DNA from: Blumeriella jaapii
Lineage: Eukaryota > Ascomycota > Leotiomycetes > Helotiales > Drepanopezizaceae
Direction: 5' to 3'
NCBI GenBank assembly: GCA_009599575.1
Contig: VWND01000073.1
Location: 1-64,000, forward strand
Length of the DNA: 64,000 nt
A program made the position numbers and the translations under genes. A model generated the notes under the pieces. The model worked only from the letters and a program-made list of their open reading frames with translations. It was not told the origin of the DNA and searched no databases. Within the stretch, counting starts at the first letter, position 1. Each line of letters begins with the position of its first letter. Below are positions 24,560 through 37,158 of the stretch, in pieces.

Positions 24560-27500
24560 TGGTTTAAAAACCAATTAATCAAAACCGAACTTTTTAGCTC
24601 CATACTTTTTCGGTTTTTTAACCCGTTTTTGGCCTTTTTGCTATTGGCTTCTGCGGAAAGGTAGCGTTTCGCTTATCGTTTAAATTATTTTGTTCATTTT
24701 GCTTTTTTGAAAAATAGCTTAATAAAATGTTAATCGAAGTATCGTTTAGACCTACGAACGTTTTAATAGCTTTTTCGTCGATAATATTATTAAGCGTCGC
24801 AGCGACGAATATCTTTTACGATTTTTTTTCGTAAATAATAAATTTTAGTTTTTAAACGTGGTCCTATGCTTTGCAAAAAGCGCTGAAAAATCTTATATTA
24901 AAATCGTAAAAATAATCGATTAATTCGTCGTAATTAAAACCGATTAACGCTTTTGCTTCGCGTAAAATTAATAGATCGGATTACGGTTATTTACCGACGA
25001 GTGCTTTTGAAAAAGCTCCGAGGTTTGTAAAAAAAACTATTTTACGAAATGGTTCGGAAATAATCGTTTGCAGTCGAAACCACCGAAAATGCTGTGATTG
25101 CTTCCGCCGTAGTATAAATAATATTAGATTGCTTATCGGATTATCGTTTTCGAAATAATTTTTGTATTTCTGCGCTATATAATTGTTCGAATAAACTAGC
25201 ATTGCGCCGTCGGTTTTTTGGGTTTTGAATTTGACGAAAACTTTTTGCTTAGTCGAAAAGCTGATAAAAATCATTTTATTTTTTATTCCGTAGCCTTCGG
25301 TCTTATAATCCGATAAAATAACCAAAGCCATCGTTTTAGACGCGCTAAAGTATAAAAAAGCTGGGCTTTTCTGAATGGTTTTAGTTAGCTTGGCGTCGTG
25401 GTGTAATTATAAATAAGCTTCGATATTCTCGAATTATATGCGAAAGCAGGCAAAACGTAATAATCGAAAATAGCGTCGGTAGGATTTTCGATCTTTTCTT
25501 TTTTTTAAAAATCGGCGATATCGAATTTTGTAATTATAATACGGTCGGGACCAGCGAAATCTAAAGCGATCGAAACGTTAAAATAAGCTACGAGGCGGCA
25601 GTTTTCGAAGTTTCGAATAATTAAAACAGCGAAGTAAAAGCCGGGATGCATTTTAAAAGCTTATTAAATAAAACTGTAAAGCATATTGGCGAAAAAGGCT
25701 GTAAATGCTTTTTGGGTTTTAACCAGTCGGAAATAATGCTTGTATATAACTATTTTTTTTTTTATAAAATGCAGCAGTGGCTTGTTTTTTTCGTTATAAG
25801 ATTTTACGTAATTAACGAATTCGCAGCTTAGTTTAAATAAATTTTAAAATACTTTTTCGGTCGAAAGGCTAGAAAAGTCGGCTTTTGAAAATACTTGTTG
25901 TTTCTATTTTTCCACGTTTCAATCGAATTTTATAATCGCGCTGAAAGCTTTAGGATTTGTTTTGAAATTTACGTAACTTAAATAAGCTTTAGCACGCGTT
26001 TAAGTAATTTTCGCAGTTTTTCGTCGGAATATAAATTGGTTATTAAAATCAATTTCGAATACGTCGTAATCCGAATTTTTAATAGCAGCGAATCGATCAG
26101 CGAAGCCGATAACGTTAACTTTTTTTGTAATCAAATCGCAGTACGCCGCGTAATAACGTACGTGGAAATAGCAGAATTTGCCGTTTTTTTTAGCGTTAAC
26201 GTTATTCGTAAAAACGAAATTAAAAAATCGAAGTTTTTTAGCGAAAAAAAGCTCGAGTAAAAACGAATTACCGTTTTTAAAAGTCTTTTTTATTTGCTTT
26301 AACGTATTATATTTGCAATTTTCCGAGAAAAGCTTGGTTTAATTTTCGTTCGAAGCAAAAAGGAAAAAGCTGACGGATTTATTTAGTTTTTGTATAAAAA
26401 TATCGAAATAAAACTTTTAAATCGTTTTATCGTCGAAAGCGAAAGTTTTAAACAGAATAATTTAATTTTGTGTTTTTTGTATAATTTTTTTCGCGATAAT
26501 TTCGATATTTTTTTTTAGGCTTTTTCGGTCGAATCGCGCAATAATCGAAATTTTAAATACTTTTATCAAAATCTGAAATATTAGCGGTTCGACGTTTTTA
26601 AACGCAGCAAGCGTTTTTAATATTTACGTATTTAATTTCGAAAAATCAGATTTAAAATCGTTTGAATTTTTTTCTTTCGGAATGCTAGGATTTTTTAAAT
26701 CTGATTTTGTAAAGTCGTCGCGTTTTCTGTTAATTGGCTTAAAGCCTATAGTTCGGCGTTAATTTTCGGCTGTTTTTATTCGCGGTGCCTTTTTTGTTAA
26801 CGACGCGAGTGGTTTTTTTTTTCGAACAAAAAAGGTTTCGAAAATATCGGCGCGCTTTTTTACGTTTTTTGTTTTTATTTTTTTCGGAATTATATTTATA
26901 AATATAATAAATTTTTTGTATTCGAATAAGCGGTTATTTGTTATTACGCTTTTGATTTCGTTTTCGGATTCGTTTTCGATAATTAAAAATAAAAATCGTC
27001 GAGTTGTTTTAGCTGCTTTGAAAATATTAATTGCTACTGCGTATGTTTTCGAACTGAACGAGAATAATATTAGCTTTTTCGTTTTTTTCGTCGTCGTAGA
27101 TTTAAAGCGTCGGAATGGCGTCGTTTTTTTCGTTTGGTATAAAAATGCCGCATTTGGCGACGCTTAATTTTTTGTTTTAAAAAAAAGTCAGATTTAAGAT
27201 TTCGCAGCCGATTAAAACTTTTTTTAGCGATTGCATAGCGTCGTCGATTAGTTTGCAAACAGCTATAAAAAGGTTTGTAAATCTGCGGGCTTTTGAATTG
27301 TTGGCTTTTAAGATTTGCGCTTTAAGAATATAAGCGTTTAATATCCAAACTTTTTTTTTCGTAAAAGTAATAGTTTCGAAAAAGCGAGCGAAATGCCGAA
27401 ATAAAATAATACCGGTGATTTTGCTAAAAACGTATTTTTAAATATTTTTTTTTCGCTGATTTAGCAGAAAACGCAAAATCCGGTCTGTTATTTTCTTTTT

Positions 27501-27970
27501 GTTGTTTCGAGCTTTTTTTGCTTCGGCGAAGGCTTTTAAAGCGTTATTGTAATTTAATAAGAATTTGTCGTAATTAAAACTTTTGCGAACGAATTTAGTT
27601 TTAACGAAGCTTTCGTAATCGAATAAAAATTCGTTAACGTTTTTAATTATTATATCGAATTGCTTTATGGATATTTTTACGAAAGCTGCTTGTTAATTTG
27701 AAATAGCGGCATTATATGCTTGCTTAAATTCGAAAAAATTGCGTATAATAATTCCGTTTTAAAATAAATTAAAAATAAATTTGCCAGGTTTAGCAACGCT
27801 TTGCTTGAAGAACGATATAATATCGATAGGTTTGTTAATTAAAAAAGTGTGTTATATTTGTTAAAAAGTAGCTAGAAAAAAGTACGAAGATTGTAAGATA
27901 TTTGTATTTAAAAGTTACGAAAATCCGTATATTGTTTTTTTAATAAATTATAATTGTTCAGGCAAGCATC
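24560..27970 (-). pseudogene. E2 ORF3, unassigned ~1,100-codon region, best-preserved copy
   Basis: I do not recognise this gene. On the minus strand the upstream third (about 27810-27070) reads an almost stop-free alpha-helical, Lys/Asn-rich sequence, including KQFDIIIKNVNEFLFDYES, NYNNALKAFAEAKKARNN and CKLIDDAMQSLKKVLIGC. The middle includes KLRFFNFVFTNNVNAKKNG and YFHVRYYAAYCDLITKK. The 3' third has an open 114-codon frame (24987-25331) with KQKVFVKFKTQKTDGAMLVY, KYKNYFENDNPISNL and QHFRWFRLQTIISEPFRK. No protease, integrase, chromodomain, signal peptide or clear membrane segment is seen. All E copies keep it, in pol sense, so it is part of the element. Confidence 0.65.
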
Positions 27971-27974
27971 CGTT

Positions 27975-28330
27975 TAAAACAACGAAAAAAGTAAATAATA
28001 TAGAAAATAACAAACAATAAAATGCATAAAAAATAGTTTTCGTAAAATATACGAGCAATATAAATATATCAAATATGCGGCTTAAATATATACAAAACTT
28101 TTGTTTTAATAAACAAAAGTACAGTCAAACAAAAAAAAGTATAATAAATGTTTTAAATAATATAAAAAAAGGTTTTAAAAATAAATAATATATATAAAAT
28201 AAAATAATTAAATTGTATATAAATAAAGCAAAACAAAAACAGTAAAATAATATATAATAAAAAGGAAAACAATAGATAATAAAAACAATAGAACAGTTAG
28301 TAAACAATTTTGTATGCATTTTTTTTTTTT
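27975..28330. other. AT-rich spacer between integrase and ORF3 (E2)
   Basis: Almost only A and T, with ATATAAA and AAATAATATA runs, at the same place as in E0, E1 and E3. The hydrophobic minus-strand frame at 28125-28319 is due to T-rich codons. Confidence 0.65.
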
Positions 28331-28439
28331 TCGATTATAAATAAAATTACGATTTAAATTGTGTTTTTAGCAGCGGGGTTATCGTTCGGTTGTTTTCAAA
28401 CCTTTCCAAGGGTTTTCTTTTTTTTTAGGAATATAATCG

Positions 28440-31400
28440 CTTTAGTCGGAGTCGTCGTCGAAATCGTTGAAATCGGAATCGCTGTTTAATTTAAAATTCA
28501 AAAGGTAAATTTGCTAGTTTTTTTTTTTGTAAAATCGCTTTAACCGGTTGGCGGCGAACGTTTCTTTTAGTTTTGTTTTATCGAATTCCGTAAGCTTATA
28601 ATAGCTTTTATTTAATTCGGCCTCGCATATTTCGTAAGGTTCGAGCTATTTATAATTAAGCTTAGTATCGGCCGATTTGTCGATAGCGCGCTAAACGTCG
28701 TAAATTAAAACCAAACCTTTTTTTTTAATTAGCGTTTTTTTTAAAATCTTGGTTTTATTTTAAACTTTTTTAGCTGCTTTTTTATACTTTTTTTTTTTTA
28801 AAATTATCTTTTTTATATTTATATCGCGGTAGTTTAGCTATTTAAATTTTATTATTAATAAATCAGCTTTCGTTTTCATTTTAACTACGTTATAAAGCTT
28901 TTATACAGGCCATTTTGTTTCTAAAAGTAATCGAGCGTTTTTGCCGTACTAAATAAAAAATAGGATTATTCCAATAAGGGCGTGTATATATATACGCATA
29001 GCAAAAAGCATTTCCGAGAATTTCCGCGATTAACGCTTATAGCCCTTTCGAATGGCTTTTGAAAAACCGTTAAAAATATTTTTATAGTTTCGTTCCACGA
29101 ATCCGTTGCCTTTCGAATTGTAAATTAAAATTTAAATGCGCTGGATCTCGTATTTTTTTATAAAAGTCTTAACAACGCTTTTATTTTCGGATCTATTATC
29201 GACGTTTAATTTGCTAAATAAATCGTATCGACAAATAACGTTTTTTTAAAAAAAAATCGCTATAGCTTCGGAAATAGCGTTTCGGAAAAATCGCTTTTTA
29301 AGCCATCCAGATAAGTCGTTAATAGCGAATACGAAATATATATAACCGCGATCGGTGATTGATACGCGTATAACGTCGAAATTAACTTTTTTTTATATTT
29401 TAAAAAACTACGTCGGATATAATAAATTTTTTTTTCGGCCAGGTTTCCGTTTTTAATAAAAAATGCAACTTTTAACGAAGGTTTTGCAATTTTCGAAGTA
29501 TTTTTTTTATTAAAAGTCGTTTTTGATTCGGTAATAAATGGCTTTAGCTTTTTTATAAAACACTTTTTCGTAGGCTTTTTTTATAATTTAAAACTTATCG
29601 GCTTTGTTATTTATTATTAAGCGTTTTTGATATATATTGTTTTTTATTTTATACAATTTTCTGTCGGCCAAAATATAATCGAAAGCTTGGTTTTTAAATA
29701 ATTTAAATTAATAGTTTGGCACGCTAAATAATTTGAATAAGATAATTAAATAGTATGCGATTAAATAAAAATCGTCGGTTTCGTAATTATCGATCAAAAG
29801 TTTATTTTCGTCGCTAATCGGCTTATTCCGATCGTTTTCGGTTAAATCCATTCGCGGTGCTAGCCGAAATAATAACGCGAATGCTTTTTCGGCCCGAAAA
29901 TTAATGTTTTTTATTCGCGGTGCCAGCCGAAATAGCAACGCGAATGGTTTTGGCTTTATAAAACCCAGGGCGCAAATAACGAAGCAGCCGATTTCGTCAG
30001 CAATTCATTCGTTAATATTTTATTCGCTTTATTTAGCGAAATCAAACGGATAAAAGCGTTTTCGTTTAAAAAAGCCGTTTGCCGTTGTATTAATTGTTTT
30101 TTTAATATATTTGATTTCGAAATTTATAAGTCGCATTTAAGCTATTTAATTAATAATAAGCGCTTTTGATAAATTACTGGCTTTTCTATTTAATTGGTCG
30201 ACAAAAACTTTTGCGTTTGTTTTTAAAATAAAATATATGCCGTATAATTCGTTTTTTATTTTTTTTATTATTTTAAAAGCGCCTCGATATTTTCGTTTAA
30301 TAGCATCGTAGCGTGCTTTCGCGGAAAACTATAGGCCGCTTTCGAATCGTGAAAAATATCGTTTTTTGTTTTTATCGATTTATTGCAATATAGCTTTTCA
30401 ACCGAAAATACTAACGTCGACAATCAGAATGATTTTTTTTGCGTTTGAATTATAATCGATTCGCATAAGCGATAAGGCCGATAAAAAATCGTTTTTAAAG
30501 ATTTCCATAGTTTTGTTTTGCTTTTTTTTCCAAACGAAATCGATTTTTTTTTTTATCGTAGCGTAAATAAATGCGGCTTTCTAAAAAAAGTTTTTAATTT
30601 AATTGCGGTAGTAAATTATAACGCCAATAAAAGCTTTAGCTTCGGTAATATTTTTATATTTTTTTTATTCGCAGATTTTTTTAATTTTCTTTCGTTAAAG
30701 ATGGCGGTCAGCGCTGTTAATTATATAATCAACGATATTTATTTCGGATATGCAAAATTTTAATCGAGGGCTAATAATAGTTTTAGCTTTTTCGAAGCAG
30801 ATTATAATTTTGTCGATGTTTTAAATATATTTTATTATATAACGTCGAATTTTAAAAAAGATTTTCTTATTATTGTAATATAATTTGGGATTTTTTATTT
30901 CGACGTCGTTAACGTAAAGCAAAGCAATATCGGAAATGCAAATTATAAAAACTTTGTATACGATTTTTACGAATTAAGCGATTAAATTAATAGCTTTTAT
31001 AAATACTTTCGTTATACGCAGTAAACCGATTGGAATTTGAATTGCTGTTATATTTCGAAATCGTAAATCAAATATTAAATGATCGTAGCCGGAAAACAGA
31101 TCGAAAAAAAAAACGATCGTTAATTTTGCGAATTCGTTTAAAAATTGATCGACGTTGGATAGCATATTAGCGTTTCGTATCGTTATTTTATTTATTTCGA
31201 CGATTGCGATAATAAATTTATAAATGCTTTTTTTTTTTTTCGCAACGATAAACTATTTGTTTTTGTATAAGCCGTAGCAGAATTCGAAAATCTTTTATTT
31301 AATTCGCTTTTTTAGCATTTCGATTATTTTATTTTAAAAGACTTTAGGAATTGAAAAGGTCTTTTTTTGCCAAGCTTCGTAAAACACGGTTTTAATATCG

Positions 31401-32380
31401 ATATAAAACGTAACGTTAAGGCTAAATTAACCTATTTCGGTGAAATCGAAAGCTATAGCTTTTTTTCGGTTGCGTAAAACTTCGTACAAAACCTTTTTTT
31501 TTTTTGGCAAAAGTTGGGTTCCGATTACTAAGTTATCAAATCGTTTTTTTATAAATCGGCTGCTAAATAATAAGCTGGAAAATCGGCCGGTGATAAATCT
31601 TTCGAGCTCGTTAATAATTGATTAAAATAATTTTATTGTTTTATTTTTTTTAAACTAATCGTTTATTTTTTCGAGAATATTTCTATCGGATTCGCTAAGA
31701 TTTACGAGTCGTATTTTATTAGCTTTGCGCTTGTAAAAAATGCTGATGTTAATACAAAAAGGTAAAATGTATAAGTCGGATTTGTTTAATACGAAAACGA
31801 AATTTTCGGAATTTTTATTTCCGAATTAATAGCTAAAAATATTAATATTAACTAATTTTATTCGCGATGCTATTTCGATTAATAACGCGAATGCTTTTGG
31901 CTGAGTGTTTTCCAGATTTTATTATAGCTCAGCGTTTGTTTTGAAACCAAAGCCGGCTATTCGTTTTTCGATAAAACGTCGATTAAAAAGATTTTATCGC
32001 CGGCGACGGTGATTTAACTTTAAAAAAATCGGTTCCAATTTCAAAAAAAAGTTTTTATTTGGCCGTTTTCGGTGTATTTAAAACTGACGAAACTTTTTAA
32101 AATTCAAAGCATTCCAAAAATAATAAAATAAAAGTATTTTTTTATTATCAAAAAGTTTTTATAAATAATAATATTTTTAACGTCGACTTTTATATTTCGT
32201 ACAATTTTATTAAATTCAATAATATTTTTATTAACGATGGTGTAAATTATTCGCTTATTAATAATAATCGGGATACTATTGGCTTCGGCTGTTTCTTGGT
32301 TTATGCAATTAATTTCGGTTTTATTATCGAGTAAAGCGAGGGCTGTCGTGCTTTTCTTAAGCATTATTTTCATTTTTGGC
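28440..32380 (-). pseudogene. E2 pol: protease, RT, RNase H, integrase (best-kept copy)
   Basis: Minus strand, from high to low coordinates. Protease at 32373-32104 reads ALALLDNKTEINCINQETAE, the DSGAE active site changed to DNKTE. RT at 31165-30974 reads SNVDQFLNEFAKL, FFDLFSGYDHLIFDLRFR and PIGLLRITK, so the first catalytic Asp is kept. The next motif, near 30900, reads LYVNDVEIKNP, with Asn for the first Asp of VDD. RNase H at about 30520-29960 reads IILIVDASIFG and FSRFESGL. Integrase at about 29560-28960 reads FDVIRVSITDRG, then NSKGNGFVERNYKNIF with the third catalytic Glu. A GPY/F-type region (28740-28560) and an Asp/Ser tail (about 28450-28500) follow. The motif order is that of Ty3/gypsy. 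Confidence 0.88.
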
Positions 32381-32899
32381 GCTTTTATAGCCGTATAAAA
32401 GCAGTTTCGTCGTTTTGACTTTTAGGTTTTTATAGCGAGGGCCAAAAGGCTGATTTTTCGAAGATTCCTTCCTATCGGCTAAATTAACTGCGGTGTTGTA
32501 AATTTTTTTTTAGTTTTTTTTTAATTTAAAGTCGTTTTTTTTTCGGATGATTTCAACTTTTTCGTTTTTTTTTAATGCAAAAATTTGTTTGTTAATAATT
32601 TTGTCGAATCTTTTTTTTATACTAAATAAATCGCTGAATTTCAATTTAATTTTTTGTTTTATAATTCTTTTAATAGCTTCGTCGATTGCTTCGAAGCTAA
32701 TATATTTGTCGATTTATTTTTCGCTTCGCATTAATAAAAGGCGTTTAAAAGCTGGTACTTTTTGAATAATTTAAACCGAAGTATCGGTATCGATATCTTT
32801 TATATCGTCGTTAATTTTTTTTATTATAAGCGTTTTTTTAATGGTTTTATCGGTTCTTTCTCGAATTCTAAAATTTTTTTCTTTTTCGATTCTGACGTT

Positions 32900-34720
32900 T
32901 TTTTTCACGCCTATTGGCTTGGCGAATGGAACAGAAGCATTTTGTTTCTTTATGATTCGCTAGCTTAATTATACAGCTATAATATTTGCAGATGCGATAC
33001 TTGCATTAGCAATATATATATTTGATTTTTATTTATATATTTGAATTTCACTTACGCTTAGAATAGGGATTTTCTTTTTAATTAGTACGCCTTTTGGAAT
33101 GTTTTCTTTTTTATTAATAAAGATCGTTTTCGCATTTTTTCTATTTTTCAAATAATCGTTCTATTTCGTATTTCTTATTTTTAAGCGAATAGTGTTCAAC
33201 CAGCTCTGATTTTCAGCTTTGTTAAAAAGGCTTATTTCTGTTTTCGTCGGTCCGAAGCAGATCGCTCCGTATTTGTTAATATAACAAATATTATTGTTTA
33301 TATAGAAATTAAATGTTTTGCATTCAGAGCGAATATAAAGTTTTTCGCAGTAAATTTTTCTGTTATTACAAAATCCACATTTAGGGCCACGAAGTCTTTT
33401 TTGATAATTATTTTTATTATTTTAATAGCCGCGATTCTGGTTCCCGCGTTGATTTTCTTTTTTTTTTTGATAATCGTTATTGTAATTAATGTTTCGCTGA
33501 TTTTAATCGCTAATACGGAAAGATTGCTATTGGGCAGCTATTACTTTTACGATAGCTTGGCGAAACTGATTATTTCGCGCATTTTAAAAAGAATAATTGT
33601 TATAAAAGCCATTTTAGTCGTTTTTATTATCCGAATTAATATAAAAGAATTTCTTTTGCTGCTGCATAAAATCTTCGACTTTGCTTTAAAACCCTTGAAT
33701 TTTAATATCGGTAAATTTTAATACGAGAGTTTCGATATTTTTATTAAGCTTTTCCAAGCTTATAAGTTTTGCAACGCGATTAAATAATATAATAACTGGT
33801 TGTTTTTTAGCGATTTCGGTAATTTTTAATAATTGGGCATATTTTTGCATTAAAGCTTTCACGTTTTTTTTGTAAATAAAAGATAAGGATTTCTTTTAGT
33901 TTATGGTTTTAATAATACGTTCGCTTTAGTTTTGCTTAAAAACGAATTTTATAAATTTGGAATATTAATCGAAGGTTTCGAGATTTTGTTTATTAATTTT
34001 AAAGTGCTTAATAGTTTTGTTGCGAATGCTAATTAAAAGGCTAAGTAAAAACAATTTTCCCTGCTTAACCTCGCTTAAAACCTTTTTGTTAACGAAAACG
34101 TTAGAAACTTTCGTATAAGTACGATAATAAACCTTAAGTTTTTTAGCTTAGCGAATTGTTATAACAAATTGTTTAAGAAAAGCGATAGTATCGCGAATTT
34201 GCTAGCGATCGTAGTTTCGGAATTCCGATTTTAAAGTTTTAATTAATTTACGCTAATTTCGAGCTTTAATAATCTTTTATTTATTTATCGATTTAATAAT
34301 ATCTTTGATAGTTGGGTTATAATAGCGAAGAAGTTTATCGAATATTTTAATTTTAAAAACTCCGAAATCCTTACAGGTTTTTTTATATTTTTCGATAAAA
34401 TCGGTAATATTGGCGCTATTAAATAAAAGTGTATTAAAGGAACCAAAAAAGAGCATGCGACCTCGCATAAAAAAACGAAAAGCGTCGTTGTTTATAGTGT
34501 TAGCGAAAGTGTTGGTAAGGTTTGAATTAAACGAATAAATGTTTTCTGGAGTTGCAGGTTGAAAATCTTTAATATAAAAGAAATCGTTTTTAATAAGAAA
34601 GCTATTAAAAAAGTCTTTGTATTTTCTAAAGGAATTAAATAAAATGAAATTGCGTTTAAATATTTGAATAATGTATTAAAAAACTTGTTTTTTGATAGAT
34701 TAATTGAATTGATATAATAT
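32900..34720 (-). pseudogene. E2 gag and nucleocapsid region (decayed)
   Basis: An open block at 34468-34277 reads MRGRMLFFGSFNTLLFNSAN and ITDFIEKYKKTCKDF. The frame extends upstream of this Met in the family alignment (NDAFRFFMRGRM), so that Met is not the true start. The minus-strand reading at 33720-33200 is Lys/Ile-rich and then gives IRSECKTFNFYINNN, CYINKYGAICFGP and, near 32980, ICKYYSCIIKLANHKETKC, a Cys/His pattern compatible with a decayed zinc knuckle. Frames are broken between blocks. Confidence 0.7.
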
Positions 34721-35239
34721 TGTTATATAATCCACGGTTTCGATATTCCGTGGCTCAGGCCAATATACGTACAACCATTTTCTTACTATTTTTAATAAAA
34801 AGCCGCAAATTGTAATTGCTACAATTATAAAACGTAAAATCAAAAGGTTGAATTTTCGCCAGGCGTTTGACCAAAAGAAATTTAATTCAAAAGGGCCGAG
34901 CGCAGCGGTCGAAGCGTACGAACCAATATTCGATTTGTTATTTTTAAATAAAGGAGCGATTTTCGAGCTTTAAACTTCGCACGATTCAGGATTGCCTGAC
35001 CGTAATTTCAAACGTTTTTAAGATATATTGCATTTTTGTAATTTAATAATTATACGCAAGATAAAAAAAGCTATTAGAGGTTTTTCATATAATACAGCTG
35101 CGAATAACATCATATAAAAGGTTTTTTAAGCCGTAATGGCGAAATATCGAAATCGATTTTAATTATGAATTTGAGAAATGCATCGGCGAATATATAAAAA
35201 CGAAACACCGAAATTTGAATCCCTGCGTAAATTATCAAA
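34721..35239 (-). other. E2 5' leader
   Basis: Conserved leader next to the 5' LTR. On the minus strand it starts TTTGATAATTTACGCAGGG. No gene and no TGG-type primer site were seen. Confidence 0.6.
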
Positions 35240-35506
35240 TGTAAAAGTAGATAGGAAAACCAAATTGATACGGCCATATATCGGTGGGTAAAATAGTCTA
35301 GGGAATTCTTAGAAAAAACTGAAAAAAGAAAAAGAAAAATAAATAAAAGTATGAATTGGATTGCGTGCTTGCGATACTATTTAAGAAGGTGCTTTGCTTT
35401 TATACCTGTTGAAGATAGTTAATGGCAGGGGGTTTCGGAAGGGTCCATGCCTCGACCATAGCTAAAACTACCAATTCCTATCAACACAGAGTATCACCGT
35501 TTTACA
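35240..35506 (-). repeat. E2 5' LTR
   Basis: On the plus strand TGTAAAAGTAGATAGG ... TATCACCGTTTTACA, both termini intact. The TATA box is on the minus strand near 35398. It is followed by TTAC and the continuation of E1. Confidence 0.92.
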
Positions 35507-36680
35507 TTACCTTTTTCGTTATTTTAAACAAATACCTGCCTAAACAATTATGATTTATTAAAAAAACAATATGCGAATTCCCGTAACTTTTAAATACAAA
35601 TATTTTATAATCCTCGTACTTTTTTTTATTTATTTTTTAACAAACGCAACATATTTTTTTAATTAACAAACTTATTAATATTATATCGTTTTTTAAGCAA
35701 AACGTTGTTAAACCTGGCAAATTTATTTTTAATTTATTTTAAAACGAAACTATTATACGCAATCTGTCCGAATTTAAGCAAATATATAATGCCGCTATTT
35801 TAAATAAATAAGCAGCTTTCGTAAAAACATTTATAAAACAATTCGATATAATAATTTAAAACGTTAACGAATTTTTATTCGATTACGAAAGCTTTATTGA
35901 AAATTAAATTCGTTTGCAAAAATCTTAATTACGATAGGTTTCTGCTAAATTACAATAACGTTTTAAAAGCTTTCGCCGAAGCAAAGAAAACTCGAAAAAA
36001 AAAAATTAACAGACCGGGTTTTGCGCTTTTTGCTAAATCAACAAAAAAAAACATTTAAAATTACATTTTTAGTAAAATTATTAAAATTATTTTATTTCGA
36101 TATTTCGCTCGCTTTTTCGAAACTATTACTTTTATTAAAATAAAATCTGAATACTAAACGCTTATATATTTAAAGCGCAAGCTCTGAAAATTAATAATTC
36201 AAAAGCCCGCAGATTTATAAGCTTTTTTACAGCTATTTGCAAATTGATCGACGACGCTATATAATCGCTAAAAAGCGTATTAATCGGCTGCGAAATTTTT
36301 AATTTAATACTTTTTCAATAAAAAACTAAACGTCGCAAAATGCGAAATTTTTATAAAAAAAATCAACGCTATTCCGATATTTTAAATTTACAACGACGAA
36401 AAAAACGAAAAAGCTAATATTATTTTCGTTTAATTCGAAAAAATGCACGCGATAATAATTAATATTGTCAAAGCAGCTAAAACAATTCGGCGATTTTTAT
36501 TTTTAATTATCGAAAACGAATCCGAAAACGAAATTAAAAGCGTAATAATAAATAATCGCTTATTCGAATACCGGAAATTTATTATATTAATAAAAACGAT
36601 TCCGAAAAAAATAAAAGCGAAAAACGCAAAAAAACGCGCCGACATTTTAAAAATCTTTTTTGTTCGGAAAAAAAAATTAT
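35507..36680 (+). pseudogene. E1 ORF3, upstream part
   Basis: The continuation of E1 after E2. It aligns with E2 27970-26850 (minus) and E3 46430-47608. Readable pieces include LLNYNNVLKAFAEAKKTRKK near 35940 and the open 80-codon frame at 36443-36685, with KTIRRFLFLIIENESENEIK. It ends at AAAAATTAT, where the E3 LTR starts. The next E segment on the far side of E3 (50227) restarts about 119 bp upstream in the alignment, so the two parts do not simply join. Confidence 0.65.
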
Positions 36681-36948
36681 TATAAAACGGTGATACCTTG
36701 TATTAATAGGAGTTAGTAGTTTTAGCTATGGTCGAGGCATGGACCCTTCCGAGGCCCCCTGCCACTGACTATCTTCAACAGATATAAAAGCAAGGCATCT
36801 TTTTAAATAGTACTATAAGCACGCAGTTTAATTTATATCTTTATTTTTTTTTCTTTTTTTTTTTTTCAGTCTTTTTTAAGGATTTCCTAGATTATCTTAC
36901 CCACCGATATATGGCCGTATTAATCTGGTTTTCTTATATACTTTTATA
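36681..36948 (+). repeat. E3 5' LTR
   Basis: TATAAAACGGTGATACC ... ACTTTTATA, 268 bp, with transitions at both tips. The TATAAAAG box is at 36783-36790. It retains several less mutated tracts such as CCCTTCCGAGGCCCCCTGCC. Confidence 0.92.
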
Positions 36949-37158
36949 TTTGATAATTTACGCAAAGATTTAAACTTCGGTGTTTCGTTTTTATATATTC
37001 GCCGATGCATTTTTCAAATTTACAATTAAGATCGACTTCGATATTTCGCTATTACGGCTTAAAAGACTTTTTATATGATATTATTCGCAGTTGTATTATA
37101 TAAAAAACTTTTAATAGCTTTTTTTATTTTGCGTATAATTATTGGATTACAAAAATAC
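36949..37158 (+). other. E3 5' leader, left part
   Basis: Family leader (TTTGATAATTTACGCAAAG onward), interrupted at AAAAATAC. It resumes at about 39395 with TATAATATATTTT. Other copies read AAAAATG(C/T)AATATATT here, suggesting a 3-bp overlap (TAC/TAT) at the insert borders. Confidence 0.7.

Larger units (their letters stand above)
24206..35506 (-). mobile_element. Family E retrotransposon, copy E2 (complete LTR to LTR, 11.3 kb)
   Basis: LTRs are at 24206-24472 and 35240-35506, both 267 bp, with a full internal region on the minus strand. It interrupts E1 with flanks TTAT and TTAC, a 4-bp duplication with one transition. This copy keeps the longest readable pieces of protease (32104-32373), RT (30974-31165) and ORF3 (24987-25331), so it is the best start for a family consensus. 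Confidence 0.92.

Noticed and set aside
28125..28319. Small hydrophobic proteins (also 23915-24127) that look like membrane segments
   Set aside because: They lie in the A/T-only spacer where T-rich codons always give Phe/Leu/Ile/Tyr. They are not conserved as frames between copies.
33401..33721. 106-codon plus-strand frame in E2 (and the like at 40707-41078 on the minus strand in E3)
   Set aside because: Antisense shadow of the Lys/Ile-rich gag to nucleocapsid segment; the element is read on the other strand.
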